From Pleomorphovibrio marinus (lineage in GTDB: Bacteria; Bacteroidota; Bacteroidia; Cytophagales; Cyclobacteriaceae), in the NCBI RefSeq assembly GCF_003347495.1, contig NZ_QCXY01000012.1:62001-126000 (forward strand): DNA of 64,000 nt, written 5' to 3'. The notes beneath the pieces were generated by a model. The model saw only the letters and a program-made list of their open reading frames with translations. It was not told the origin of the DNA and searched no databases. Of the stretch, positions 17,698 to 26,700 are shown in pieces; the stretch's first letter is position 1; each line of letters opens with the position of its first letter. The position numbers and the translations under genes were made by a program.

Positions 17698-18921
17698 CTA
17701 CTTTATAAACAATTGATAGAAATTGGTTCCTGCCAGAAAAAACAGCACCAAAATCCCCAGTATCCCCATAATATTCAGCAGGCGTCCATTTATGGATTCC
17801 CCCATTATTGCCTTATCATTTGCCACCAGCAAAATGCCTAATCCAATAAATGGGACTGCGAAAATGGTAATTCCCTGTGCAAACACAATCAACTCCAAAG
17901 GTAGTCTGCCAAAAGCCAAGGCCACGAAGGCTCCAATGAAAATGACCAGTGATATAAACAATTTAACGGGAAGTCCGTTTAGGGATCTCCCATAATTCAA
18001 TGCATCCGAGCATAGGGTCCCTCCAATGGTGGCATTACCCACCAATGAGGAAAATGATGCACCAAACAAACCTATCATAAACACCACTCCAGCCCAATTG
18101 CCATACAAAGGAGCAAGTGCTATGCCCATATCCCCGGCAGACGTCACTTCTACACCTTGAGGCCGAAGGATGGCCGCAGCACTCATCATAATGGTACCCG
18201 TAATGACCCCCAAAACCAATATTCCCGATACTCCCTCTACCATGGCAGGTTTAGACTCATTCGATTTCCACCCTTTCTCCTGTACCAGATAGGACTGATA
18301 AAATGCCCCTCCAATCGAAAAACTGGATGCCACCAAGGCCACCAGCAATAAAAGAGCTCCCTCAGGAACCTTAGGACTCAGGCCTTCCAACACCATGCCC
18401 CAATCCGGGTTTGAAAGAAAAAGGGTAAAAAGGAAAGAAACCAACATCACACTTACCATGAGTATCATCACCCTTTCCAAAATTTTATAAAATGACTTGA
18501 AAAACAGAAGACCAATGGCAGAGAAGGACACCAACACTATCCAAGGCCATGCGGGGGTTTGGAGTGATTCAGCAAAAGCTATTCCTGCCCCTATGGTATT
18601 TCCTGCCTGAAAGGAAGCGGTGACAAAAAAAAGTGCAAAACCACAGGCAATAGCCGCCCATTTCCCCCACTTTTTCCTAAAGAGTTGAAGGAGGGATATG
18701 GGGCTTTTAACCCCTATTTTAGTACTCATCAGGGTAAAACATATCATCAACAGCACAGTAGGGGGAATTACCCATAACAAGTCAAAGCCGAAAGCAGCTC
18801 CCAACTTGGAAGTTACCGTAAGGCTACCCGGCCCGAAGACCAAGGCCGCTGTTATCAAACCGGGCCCTAAGGATCTTAGAAACCTGAGGAGCGAAAATGC
18901 GGAGGTTTTATTTGCTTCCAG
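17698..18921 (-). CDS. Nramp-fold transporter lacking the metal-binding motifs, non-ATG start
   Basis: About 407 residues and eleven hydrophobic helices of the Nramp/APC (LeuT) fold. The opening FLRSLGPGLITAALVFGPGS matches TM1 of the family. There is no ATG between the upstream in-frame stop and this segment. The first TTG (18858) would cut TM1, so I place the start at the CTG at 18921; this is tentative. In true Nramp metal transporters TM1 has DPGN and TM6 has MPH or APY. Here the equivalents read GPGS (30-33) and SIGGAFY (202-208), so the known metal ligands are gone. It may therefore move something other than a divalent metal. Operon neighbours (lyase, epimerase, aldolase) suggest an organic substrate; this is inference. 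Confidence 0.75.
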   Translation of the reverse strand: MEANKTSAFSLLRFLRSLGPGLITAALVFGPGSLTVTSKLGAAFGFDLLWVIPPTVLLMICFTLMSTKIGVKSPISLLQLFRKKWGKWAAIACGFALFFVTASFQAGNTIGAGIAFAESLQTPAWPWIVLVSFSAIGLLFFKSFYKILERVMILMVSVMLVSFLFTLFLSNPDWGMVLEGLSPKVPEGALLLLVALVASSFSIGGAFYQSYLVQEKGWKSNESKPAMVEGVSGILVLGVITGTIMMSAAAILRPQGVEVTSAGDMGIALAPLYGNWAGVVFMIGLFGASFSSLVGNATIGGTLCSDALNYGRSLNGLPVKLFISLVIFIGAFVALAFGRLPLELIVFAQGITIFAVPFIGLGILLVANDKAIMGESINGRLLNIMGILGILVLFFLAGTNFYQLFIK

Positions 18922-18941
18922 CTTGTGTTGGTTTTAAAGGG

Positions 18942-20216
18942 TTAAAAATGGGCAGCATAGTTACTTATTGTCATCACCTCACTTGGGTTCAAAAGATTTC
19001 GATACACAAAAACGGATCCTCCATCCTCCCCTTTTAGGGAATTAGCCAAATCTTGATAGTCTGGATTTTCATAGGCAATGGCCGCCACGTGCAGGCTGAA
19101 TTTCAGCTTGCTGAAGTCTATTTCGTTGATTTGTTCGTACTCCCATGCTTTTTGGCCTTGGGTGTAGGGGATCAAAAACTCCAGGGCATCTCTTATGCTT
19201 GCACCTTTTTCGTTTTGGTATTCCCAAACAGGTTTACCGAGTTCTTCCAATCCAAGGGCAAAAGTAGTGATTCCTGCAAGATTCATTGCACTGTAATCCC
19301 ATGAGCGGGTTCTAGCCAGCTCCTTTGGCTGGGATCCGTCCTCTTCAATCATTTCTTCTAAGATAAGGGGAATTCCAGCTTCTGCCAGACTATCCGCCCT
19401 GTTATCGTTTCCGACAAAAATGGAAAGCGGGATAGCCTGGGCAAAATACCAGGTGGTATGGTTGTTGCCATGTACAGCCTCATCCTGCCCATGTTCGCTG
19501 TTTACCAACCAATCCAAATACTCCTTTAACCAGGCTTCCAGGCCTTCCTGGTCCTCCTTTTTCCAATGCATGGAGGGGCTTATCATTGTGACTATGTCCG
19601 GCAAATGTGCAAACTTTCTGGTGTCTATGATCCCTATCCCTCTACCCTCCGTCCTGCCGGGAATTCGCTGTGCAAAATTCAAGTTAGGATTCATCTTGGT
19701 GGAGGCATCCAAAAACCAAGCCCTAACCAATTTAGCACAGTGCTCTGCATACCTCTCCTCCCCGGTAAAGAAATAAGCTTCTGCTAAGACCGGGAGGGCA
19801 CTCATGAGACTACCCAATTCTTCCTTATCGGTATAGGTCCTGCTCTCAGGATTCACCTCTCCATCCCTTCTGATATAGGGCAAGCCATCTTCCTTTTCCG
19901 GGTCCGGCCACCAATAGGGTCCCATGCTGGTATAGTCATGGATGTCCCCACTTGGAGGAGGGGCTGATTTTTTGGTAACCGAATAGGGGCCTTCATTTAG
20001 CATATTATCGGCAGAATTTACCAGTCTCTCCATCTCCGGAAGGTTCCCTTCTTGTATATCACCCAGATAAGTAAGCTGTATATGATGCAGAACCTGACCG
20101 TTTTCCAATAAGAAATCCATGGGAACCGGTGCATGGCATTTGGAGAATAAAAAGATAAGTTGACAGCCCCATAGGAAGGACCATCGAAAGGCTGTCCTGG
20201 GAATTTTAATCATCAC
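18942..20216 (-). CDS. Alginate lyase-family (PF05426-type) secreted enzyme
   Basis: 424 residues. The N-terminus is hydrophobic with a possible lipobox (FSKC near residue 27), so exported and perhaps lipid-anchored. The mature part is an (alpha/alpha) barrel with family landmarks: MGPYWWPDP near residue 98, an RIPGRTEGRGIGI segment and HGNNHTTWY (about 249-257), in which Asn-His form the neutraliser and base pair in alginate lyase-like enzymes. The family cleaves alginate or other uronate polymers by beta-elimination. First gene of the four-gene operon running to 15598; 20 bases separate it from the transporter start. Polymer specificity is unknown. Confidence 0.82.
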   Translation of the reverse strand: MMIKIPRTAFRWSFLWGCQLIFLFSKCHAPVPMDFLLENGQVLHHIQLTYLGDIQEGNLPEMERLVNSADNMLNEGPYSVTKKSAPPPSGDIHDYTSMGPYWWPDPEKEDGLPYIRRDGEVNPESRTYTDKEELGSLMSALPVLAEAYFFTGEERYAEHCAKLVRAWFLDASTKMNPNLNFAQRIPGRTEGRGIGIIDTRKFAHLPDIVTMISPSMHWKKEDQEGLEAWLKEYLDWLVNSEHGQDEAVHGNNHTTWYFAQAIPLSIFVGNDNRADSLAEAGIPLILEEMIEEDGSQPKELARTRSWDYSAMNLAGITTFALGLEELGKPVWEYQNEKGASIRDALEFLIPYTQGQKAWEYEQINEIDFSKLKFSLHVAAIAYENPDYQDLANSLKGEDGGSVFVYRNLLNPSEVMTISNYAAHF

Positions 20217-20258
20217 AAGCTGGGTTTAATGTGTAGAGAATTAAGTCTGAAAGGTTAA

Positions 20259-20747
20259 CTAGAAGTGCCTTTTTTGCAGTATTTCCGATAAGACAATGGC
20301 TTCCCTTAGGGACTTTGGATTCTTGAGCATCCTACCGTAGGGATTAAATCCAGCCACCGAGGTATCTGACTCCACCTCTCCCAATATTTTTTCATCATCA
20401 TGAATATCGACTTGATCATCCAACTTAACCAAAGGCTGCCCCTGATTCAAATCCTGGTATATATCCTGTTTTCTTCTTTCCGAAGGTTCAGGCGGAGGGA
20501 CGGGGGTACTCTCCTTTTTCTGGGTAGCTTTCTCTCCCGTTACTACAAGGTCTCTTTCCCTTTCCCCTTGTTCGGATCTTATGTCTTCCAATAATTCCTC
20601 AAAAGATTTCCTGCTGGGGGCCTCCTCGGGATTATCCTCCCCCTCTATTGGTCCGGTCTCTTGATTTTGTGCCTTTTTCTGGGCTAAAAAAGAGTAAATA
20701 AAGTAAATGATTACCGCTATGATATAGAATATAGTTCCTGACTCCAT
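20259..20747 (-). CDS. Single-pass membrane protein of unknown function
   Basis: 162 residues from the ATG at 20747, which places a membrane segment (about residues 5-21, TIFYIIAVIIYFIYSF) at the N-terminus; the frame extends to 20798 without a better start. A charged, Pro- and Glu-rich linker follows. The short C-terminal block REAIVLSEILQKRHF looks like a conserved tail seen in small Bacteroidota membrane proteins. No enzymatic motif. It lies 42 bases upstream of the alginate lyase-like gene on the same strand, but the gap and unrelated content make shared function uncertain. Confidence 0.65.
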   Translation of the reverse strand: MESGTIFYIIAVIIYFIYSFLAQKKAQNQETGPIEGEDNPEEAPSRKSFEELLEDIRSEQGERERDLVVTGEKATQKKESTPVPPPEPSERRKQDIYQDLNQGQPLVKLDDQVDIHDDEKILGEVESDTSVAGFNPYGRMLKNPKSLREAIVLSEILQKRHF

Positions 20748-20978
20748 GTTTTCGACGCTTGATTGGGAAATATAGTAAAGAAAAACCACCAATGCCACTT
20801 TAATCGGGACAATTGGGGCTAAAAAAGGGTCATCCAGCTTTCTTTACACCTGGAGCTTGCCTTAGTGTTAACTGGCAAGAGTAGAACTTTTATCGCATTA
20901 AACTAATTTATTAATGATATGTAGTGCATTAAATTAATGATTTACGTCATATTTCCGTAAAAAATAAGCATCAGTTTG

Positions 20979-21008
20979 TTGTTTTTAATTTAATTATATT
21001 TATTTTTA
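20979..21008 (+). promoter_or_regulatory. Promoter of the peroxiredoxin-like gene
   Basis: TTG at 20979-20981, 19 bases, then TATTTTTA at 21001-21008; this fits TTG-N19-TAnnTTTG with one mismatch. The leader would be roughly 40 bases to the ATG at 21057. The surrounding 300 bases hold no other gene. Confidence 0.5.
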
Positions 21009-21056
21009 AAAAATAAAACTTACCATAACCCAATTATATTAAAATTCCTTAAAAAA

Positions 21057-21587
21057 ATGAGATTATCTAGCGGTCACAACCAGATTTTATTGGTAAACAA
21101 AGTATTCCCTAACTTGTTAGTAAAAACTTACCATGGCAACGTTTTTCTTAACAACCTGATAAGGGATAAATGGATGATAGTGTACAGCAACCCGTCAGAT
21201 TTGATGCCCCGCAACCTGGAGGAAAAAAAGCAACTTGTACAACACCTCAAAGAACTGAAATCCATCAATTGTGAATTGATGGGATTTAGCACGAGAGGAT
21301 TTAAGGAACATCTAGTCATCACCAATTGGGTGAATTCCTACTTGAATGATGAATTGGTTTTTCCTATCTTCTATCACACGGAAGGGATATTAGAAAGGGA
21401 CTTAGGCGAGGAGTCCATGGAAATGCAACATCCAATCATAGACCCAGTTTACTTGGTGGATAAAGATGGAATGACCAGGGTGGTTCTAAATGGTTTGGAT
21501 GATGATAATAGAAAAATTGAAAAAGTTTTGGACTGGGCAAGTAGGGCTATAGGAACCCACTCCATGAGCAATCCTGTGACTGCTTAA
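21057..21587 (+). CDS. Peroxiredoxin-like protein without the peroxidatic Cys
   Basis: 176 residues with the thioredoxin-fold outline of AhpC/1-Cys peroxiredoxins: F-P-N-L at 17-20, HGNVFL at 26-31, W-M-I-V-Y-S-N-P (39-46), a later GFSTRGFKEHLVITNW helix, FPIFY, and IDPVYLVDKDG. Where peroxiredoxins have P-V-C-T-T-E it reads P-R-N-L-E-E (51-56), so Asn53 replaces the peroxidatic Cys. The only Cys (in NCELMGF) is at a non-catalytic place. It is therefore unlikely to reduce peroxides and may be a binding or regulatory derivative. No signal peptide, so cytoplasmic. Preceded by a promoter and followed by a strong hairpin, so a single-gene unit. Confidence 0.7.
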   Translation: MRLSSGHNQILLVNKVFPNLLVKTYHGNVFLNNLIRDKWMIVYSNPSDLMPRNLEEKKQLVQHLKELKSINCELMGFSTRGFKEHLVITNWVNSYLNDELVFPIFYHTEGILERDLGEESMEMQHPIIDPVYLVDKDGMTRVVLNGLDDDNRKIEKVLDWASRAIGTHSMSNPVTA

Positions 21588-21654
21588 TATTAACAGCAAA
21601 AAATCTTAACATTGGTCAAACGAAATCAAGCAGGATTAAAAGTCACCAGGACCG

Positions 21655-21757
21655 ATGGCCTATAGCATAGCTACCGGCTTATCGAGATCCCCACGAATCT
21701 CGACAACCAGCAAAACTGGGCAGGCTATCCCGGTCTACTGACCGCCAAAAAACATAA
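21655..21757 (+). repeat. Decayed relative of the dispersed repeat
   Basis: Contains GAGATCCCCACGAATCTCG, GGGCAGGCTAT, CTGACCGC and ATAAACAC in the same order as the right half of the dispersed repeat units, with substitutions and gaps in between. Boundaries are approximate. Confidence 0.45.
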
Positions 21758-21764
21758 ACACTTT

Positions 21765-21801
21765 AAAGTAAGGCAATAGCTGTTTGCTATTGCCTTACTT
21801 T
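21765..21801. terminator. Bidirectional terminator hairpin between convergent genes
   Basis: Perfect 16-base stem (AAAGTAAGGCAATAGC with its complement), loop TGTTT, with A and T runs on both sides. It sits between the peroxiredoxin-like gene and the bactofilin gene and can serve both. Confidence 0.85.
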
Positions 21802-21823
21802 TTGATGCATACATAAGCTGTCA

Positions 21824-22312
21824 TCAAAGTGCATTTACACCCATTTTATACTGAAAGTTGCCTTTTTTCCCTTTCATTATCATAGGGGTGTTTTCATTGG
21901 ATTCTTTTTTCTCATTAGCTTGATCAGGGCTATTTGCTTCACCTCTCTTATTTCCACTAATCTTTTTTAAGGTTGCCTCCACGTCCGCTCCTGGCTCAAT
22001 CTGGATGCTTTTGGTGACAATGATACCAGAAACCACACCTGTAGGAGTAATCTTGGCTAAGTCAGAAATGGTTACCTCTCCTTCTACTAGGCCGTGAACA
22101 CACAGATCCTTGGCATTAATGTTACCCAGAATTTTCCCTGTTTTCCCAACTACCACTTTTTTGGTGGTCTTAACGTTCCCATGGATTTCCCCTTCCACAC
22201 AAATGTCGTTTTCAGATTCAATGTCTCCCAAAATCTTGAAACCAGCTGCAAAAAATGAAGTGTTTGCTGCCATTTTGATCTGATCTGTCGAACTTTTTTC
22301 TTTACTCCACAT
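21824..22312 (-). CDS. Bactofilin (polymer-forming cytoskeletal protein)
   Basis: 162 residues. After a short tail come hexapeptide-like beta-helix repeats: GFKILGDIESENDICVEG, HGNVKTTKKVVVGKTG, GNINAKDLCVHGLVEG, VTISDLAKITPTGVVSG, IVTKSIQIEPGADVEA. This is the single DUF583 domain of bactofilins, which polymerise without nucleotide and often position envelope enzymes. The C-terminal tail (about 115-162) is charged and disordered. The usual neighbour, an M23 peptidase gene, is not adjacent. The cytoskeletal role is inferred from the family. Confidence 0.88.
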   Translation of the reverse strand: MWSKEKSSTDQIKMAANTSFFAAGFKILGDIESENDICVEGEIHGNVKTTKKVVVGKTGKILGNINAKDLCVHGLVEGEVTISDLAKITPTGVVSGIIVTKSIQIEPGADVEATLKKISGNKRGEANSPDQANEKKESNENTPMIMKGKKGNFQYKMGVNAL

Positions 22313-22967
22313 GGTAAACCTAGTTATAAAATGATAAATAAATTTAGTAAATCTTAAGAAAGGATCCCCTGGCTTTGATAAAATACCTAACAGTTTATAT
22401 CTTTCTGATGGCTGAATTAAGAATTAAAATTTGAAAGAAACAAAATAAATTTTTACAAAGCATTTTGGGTAATATGTATATAAAATATCTGTATATGTGA
22501 TCCTAAGCCCTCCAGTTAAATGGATTGATTTTCTGCGGCAAGCCTTACTGGAAATAACGGGATGGAAGCACTAGCAAGTTTACTAAATCATTTTAGGATA
22601 AAATATAACTTTACCAAGTATTAATTTCATCATAATTTTTTTATGAAATCCTCTTACAAAATGTTTTATAGGAAATACTTTTTTTTCCCTATCAACCTGA
22701 TATTGCATTAAAAACCAAAAATCATTTCCGTTTTTTTGGAATAGGCAATTACCCTTATCCTGAGATATTTGGGGGGTTTTATTAGAGAGCCAGAATATAT
22801 GTTAATTATTTTATATTTATTATTCTTTTATTCAAATTTATTGTAGATTTACCTCAATTTAAGGTCTAAGGCCTCGCTTGCAGGAGATCATTTTTCATTT
22901 TCGGTTTTTTACACCTAAATTGGAAACTGGTTTAGCAGCTATCCTATTCCAAACTATTATTTCAACC
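22313..22967. other. Long AT-rich intergenic region
   Basis: 655 bases between the bactofilin gene and repeat unit C. No open frame with codon structure, no tRNA-like fold and no strong hairpin was seen. It probably carries the bactofilin promoter; nothing else could be supported. Confidence 0.5.
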
Positions 22968-23125
22968 TGAAATCGAGCCTGCCTGGACGGCAGTCAGGCA
23001 TGGAGAGTACCTCACACGGAGCATGATTATGGTGGCGAGATTCTCCCGAAGTGAATTCCCCGAAATGAGTTCGGGGCAGGCAGGGGCAGGCTATCTGACT
23101 ATTGAAAAACAATTATAAACAGAGG
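22968..23125 (+). repeat. Dispersed repeat unit C, diverged
   Basis: Begins TGAAATCGAGCCTGCC and ends ATTATAAACAGAGGAA. The internal CCCCGAA...TTCGGGG hairpin and GGCAGGCAGGGGCAGG run are kept. Both boundary ATGAA words are mutated (CTGAA and AGGAA). The next gene starts 44 bases further on, so this copy does not abut a start codon. Confidence 0.8.
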
Positions 23126-23169
23126 AAAACCATTCGTTTAACTTTATATTTTACTGAAAGATTTATACC

Positions 23170-23601
23170 ATGAAGACTAATCTGGAAACTTTGATAGTGG
23201 ATGATGATAAACTCACGCTACATTATATCCAAAACATAGTGAAAGAATCAAAGTTGGAAGGTCCTGTGAAAACCTCAACCAATGGGAAAGAGGCCTTAGA
23301 GATTTTGGAGAATGCAAAAGATAGCAGCGAAAAAGTATTGGTGTTATTGGACATCAATATGCCGGTAATGGACGGTTGGGTGTTTCTGGATAAACTCCAA
23401 GAAAAAGAATACAAGGAAAAAATCCAGGTGGTGATCGTCTCTTCCTCCAAGGATCCAGCCGACAAGGAAAAATCTAACGATTATCCTCAAGTGATGGGGT
23501 TTTTGGAAAAGCCCGTGTCTCCTAATGTATTCGTGGAAATCTTTGACCTTTTCGACTCCAATATCGTTATTAAAACCAATCCTTCTTCCAACAACAAATA
23601 A
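23170..23601 (+). CDS. Single-domain response regulator (CheY-like)
   Basis: 143 residues, one receiver domain and no output domain. Acidic pocket D11-D13 (VDDDK), phospho-acceptor Asp61 in LLDINMPVMDGW, switch Ser/Thr in IVSSSKDP and the conserved Lys in FLEKPVSP. It would be phosphorylated by a histidine kinase not encoded in the window and act by protein contact. A short Ser/Asn-rich tail follows the domain. It stands alone between repeat unit C and the smc promoter. Confidence 0.9.
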   Translation: MKTNLETLIVDDDKLTLHYIQNIVKESKLEGPVKTSTNGKEALEILENAKDSSEKVLVLLDINMPVMDGWVFLDKLQEKEYKEKIQVVIVSSSKDPADKEKSNDYPQVMGFLEKPVSPNVFVEIFDLFDSNIVIKTNPSSNNK

Positions 23602-23662
23602 GGAAAGCCGGAATGTTTTTTCCGGTGAACTTTTAACTTTGACTGTGCCTACCTGATACCTA

Positions 23663-23692
23663 TTGTTTATCGGGCAAGTCTCCTTATTTTTG
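23663..23692 (+). promoter_or_regulatory. Promoter of smc
   Basis: TTG (23663-23665), exactly 19 bases, TATTTTTG (23685-23692): a full match to the Bacteroidota TTG-N19-TAnnTTTG promoter. The predicted start is about 15 bases before the smc ATG. Confidence 0.7.
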
Positions 23693-23714
23693 TCTGCTTC
23701 AAACCCTAAGATTC

Positions 23715-26700
23715 ATGCTGCTATCCAAACTAGAAATTCGGGGATTCAAAAGCTTTGGCGAAAAAATAGTAATCCATTTCGACAAAGGGATAACAGGAAT
23801 TGTAGGGCCAAATGGATGCGGAAAATCAAATGTAGTGGACGCCATCAGGTGGGTGTTGGGGGAGCAGAAAACCCGTTTGCTCCGTTCCGATAAGATGGAA
23901 AACGTGATCTTCAATGGAACTAAGACCAGGAAACCCCTCAACATGGCCGAGGTTTCGCTCACCTTCGAAAACACCAAAAACCTCCTACCCACAGAATACA
24001 CCCAAGTTACCATTTCCAGGAGGTATTACAGGTCAGGAGAAAGCGAATACCTTTTAAATGGCATTACCTGTAGGTTGAAAGACATCACCAACCTATTCAT
24101 GGATACCGGGATCAACTCCAACAGCTACGCAATCATAGAGCTGAAAATGATCGATGAGCTGCTAAACGACAAAAACAATTCGAGAAGAGAACTTTTTGAG
24201 GAAGCGGCTGGCATCTCCAAATTCAAAACCAGAAAAAAGGAAACCCTGAGGAAGCTTGAGGATACGGATGCGGATCTGGCCAGGGTGGAAGACTTGCTTT
24301 ACGAAATAGAGAAAAACCTAAAATCCCTGGAAAAACAAGCCAAACAGACAGCCAAGTATTTCGAAATCAAAAAAACCTACAAGGAAGCAAGCATTGCCTT
24401 GGCAAAAAAGAGCGTAATACAGCAAAGGGAAACCCTACTAGCCCTGAACAAAAAAATCGAAGAAGAACAGGATAAAAAACTAAGCCTTCAGACGCAGATC
24501 AATGAAAAGGAAGCCTTTTTGGAAAATTTGAAAGCTGATCTGATCCAAAAAGAGAAAATTCTTGCATCCCGTCAAAAAGCTCTTAACGAACACGTGAATA
24601 AAATCAGGCAGTTTGAGAGTGACAAAAAGATCAAAAACGAAAGACTAAGATTCCTGGAAAACCGAGCCCAAGACCTACGGGAACAAATCAACCAAGACAA
24701 AAAAAGTAATGAAAGGGCAGCCTTTAGCCTGCAATCCCTGAAGTTGGAAAAAGAAGCTGCTGAAAAACTTTTGGCAGAAAAGGAAGCTGTAGTTAAGGAA
24801 CTAAAAGAAGTATTTGAGGAGAAAAAGACAATACATAATGCCACCCAGGAAAAGCAAAAAGTACTGAACCGGGATTATGCACTGAAAAAAGACAACATTT
24901 ACCAGCTGAGTAAGTCCTTAGAAATAAAGCAAATGCAGCTTTCCACCCTAAAACAGGAATTGGAAAAAACTGCCTCCGACGATCACAGCCAGGAAGAAAG
25001 CCTTGCAGAGTTTGAAGAAAAAATGGTAGAAGTGCGGGAGATACTGGATCAGAGAAACCGTGCCCTCACCAAAGTGAAAAACGATGAAACCAGCCATTTA
25101 CAGGCATTGGAAGAAGCCAACCAACGTGTGGATCTGATCCGCGAGGAACTCACGCAGCTCAGCAGAAAGGCAGATGCAAGGCAAAACGAATATAGCCTCA
25201 CCAAATCACTAGTAGAAAATCTGGAGGGCTTTCCTGAGGCCATTAAATTCCTCAGAAAACAAACCAAGTGGGGGAAGGAAGTTCCTCTACTTTCGGATAT
25301 CCTGACCACAGACGAAAAATACCGGATCAGTATAGAAAATTACCTGGAAAACTACATGAATTATTATGTGGTGGATACCCAGGAGCAAGCCGTTACTGCC
25401 ATCAACTTATTGAGCGATGCAGCCAAGGGCAAGGCAAACTTTTTTATCCTGGAGCATTTCGAGAAATTCAAGCCCTCCCACAACAAAATTTACCCAAATG
25501 CGGTACCTGCAACGGAAATTGTGGAATATGATGGAAAATATGCCAGGCTTATTGCTTATATCCTTGATGATGTCTACATCCTTAGAGGCAGCTTGCAGGA
25601 TGTTCCGGAAGGCGAAGATGCAGTGTTCATTACCGAGAACGCCAAATTCATTAAAAGAAAGTTTAGCCTATCAGGTGGTTCGGTGGGACTTTTTGAGGGC
25701 AAAAGAATTGGGCGAGCCAAAAATCTGGAAAAGCTTGAGAAAGAAATTAAGGACCTCAACAAAAAAATCAGTGGCGTGAGGGCCAACTTAGACAACAATT
25801 TGAGTGGGCTAGCCAAATTGAAAGAGAAATCCTTCAGGCAACCCATTGAGGTACTTCAGGAGGAAATAAATGGCGTGAATGAAGAATGGGTTTCCGTAAA
25901 AACCAAAAAGGAACAGCTTAGCCAAATTCTCAACTCAAATGCCAACAAAAAAGAGGACATAAGCGAAAGGATTCAGTTTTTAACGGAGGAAATCAAAGAG
26001 GTCAGCCCGAAATTAGCCGATGAGAAAAAATTCTTCGACGGTATGGATGAGGAATTGGAACTAATCAATGAGCAGCTTCAGCTTGCCTCGGACGAATTAT
26101 CCGGACATTCCCAACGCTACAACGAGGAAAACATAGCCTTCCATCAGCAATCCAACAGGTTAAACAGCTTGACACAGGAAATTTCATTTAAGGAAAGTAC
26201 CTTTGAAAGCAGCCAGGAAAGGATTGCAAAAGGGCAGACAGAGCTAAGCCAAATCGACCAGGAAATCAAAACTCTCATCTCCAGCAATGAAATAAAGGAC
26301 GATGAACTCATCGAATTATATACCGAAAAAGAGTCCATTGAATCTGGGGTGAGTGAGGCAGAGAAAGAATACTATGCCCATAGGGGCACCATAGACGAAT
26401 TGGACAAATCCATCCGGGAAACGCAGAAAATGTTGGGAAACATTGATACCCTATCTATGGAACTCCAAAACTCCCTGAATGAGGTAAAGCTAAGGCTCAG
26501 CTCCATCAAAGAACGGCTGAGTGTGGAATTTGAACTGGATCTGGAAAAACTTATGGAAGAGGATGAATCCATTGATGAGACCTTCCAAAACCATACAGAA
26601 GAACAGATCAGAGATGAAGTCCGAAAAGCCAAGGACAGGTTAGAAAGGATAGGCCCCATCAACCCCATGGCCATGGAGGCTTATGATGAAATCAAGGAGA

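Noticed and set aside
20259-20798. Start at 20798 for the membrane protein
   Set aside because: The ATG at 20747 gives a normal N-terminal membrane anchor; the additional 17 residues have no clear role.
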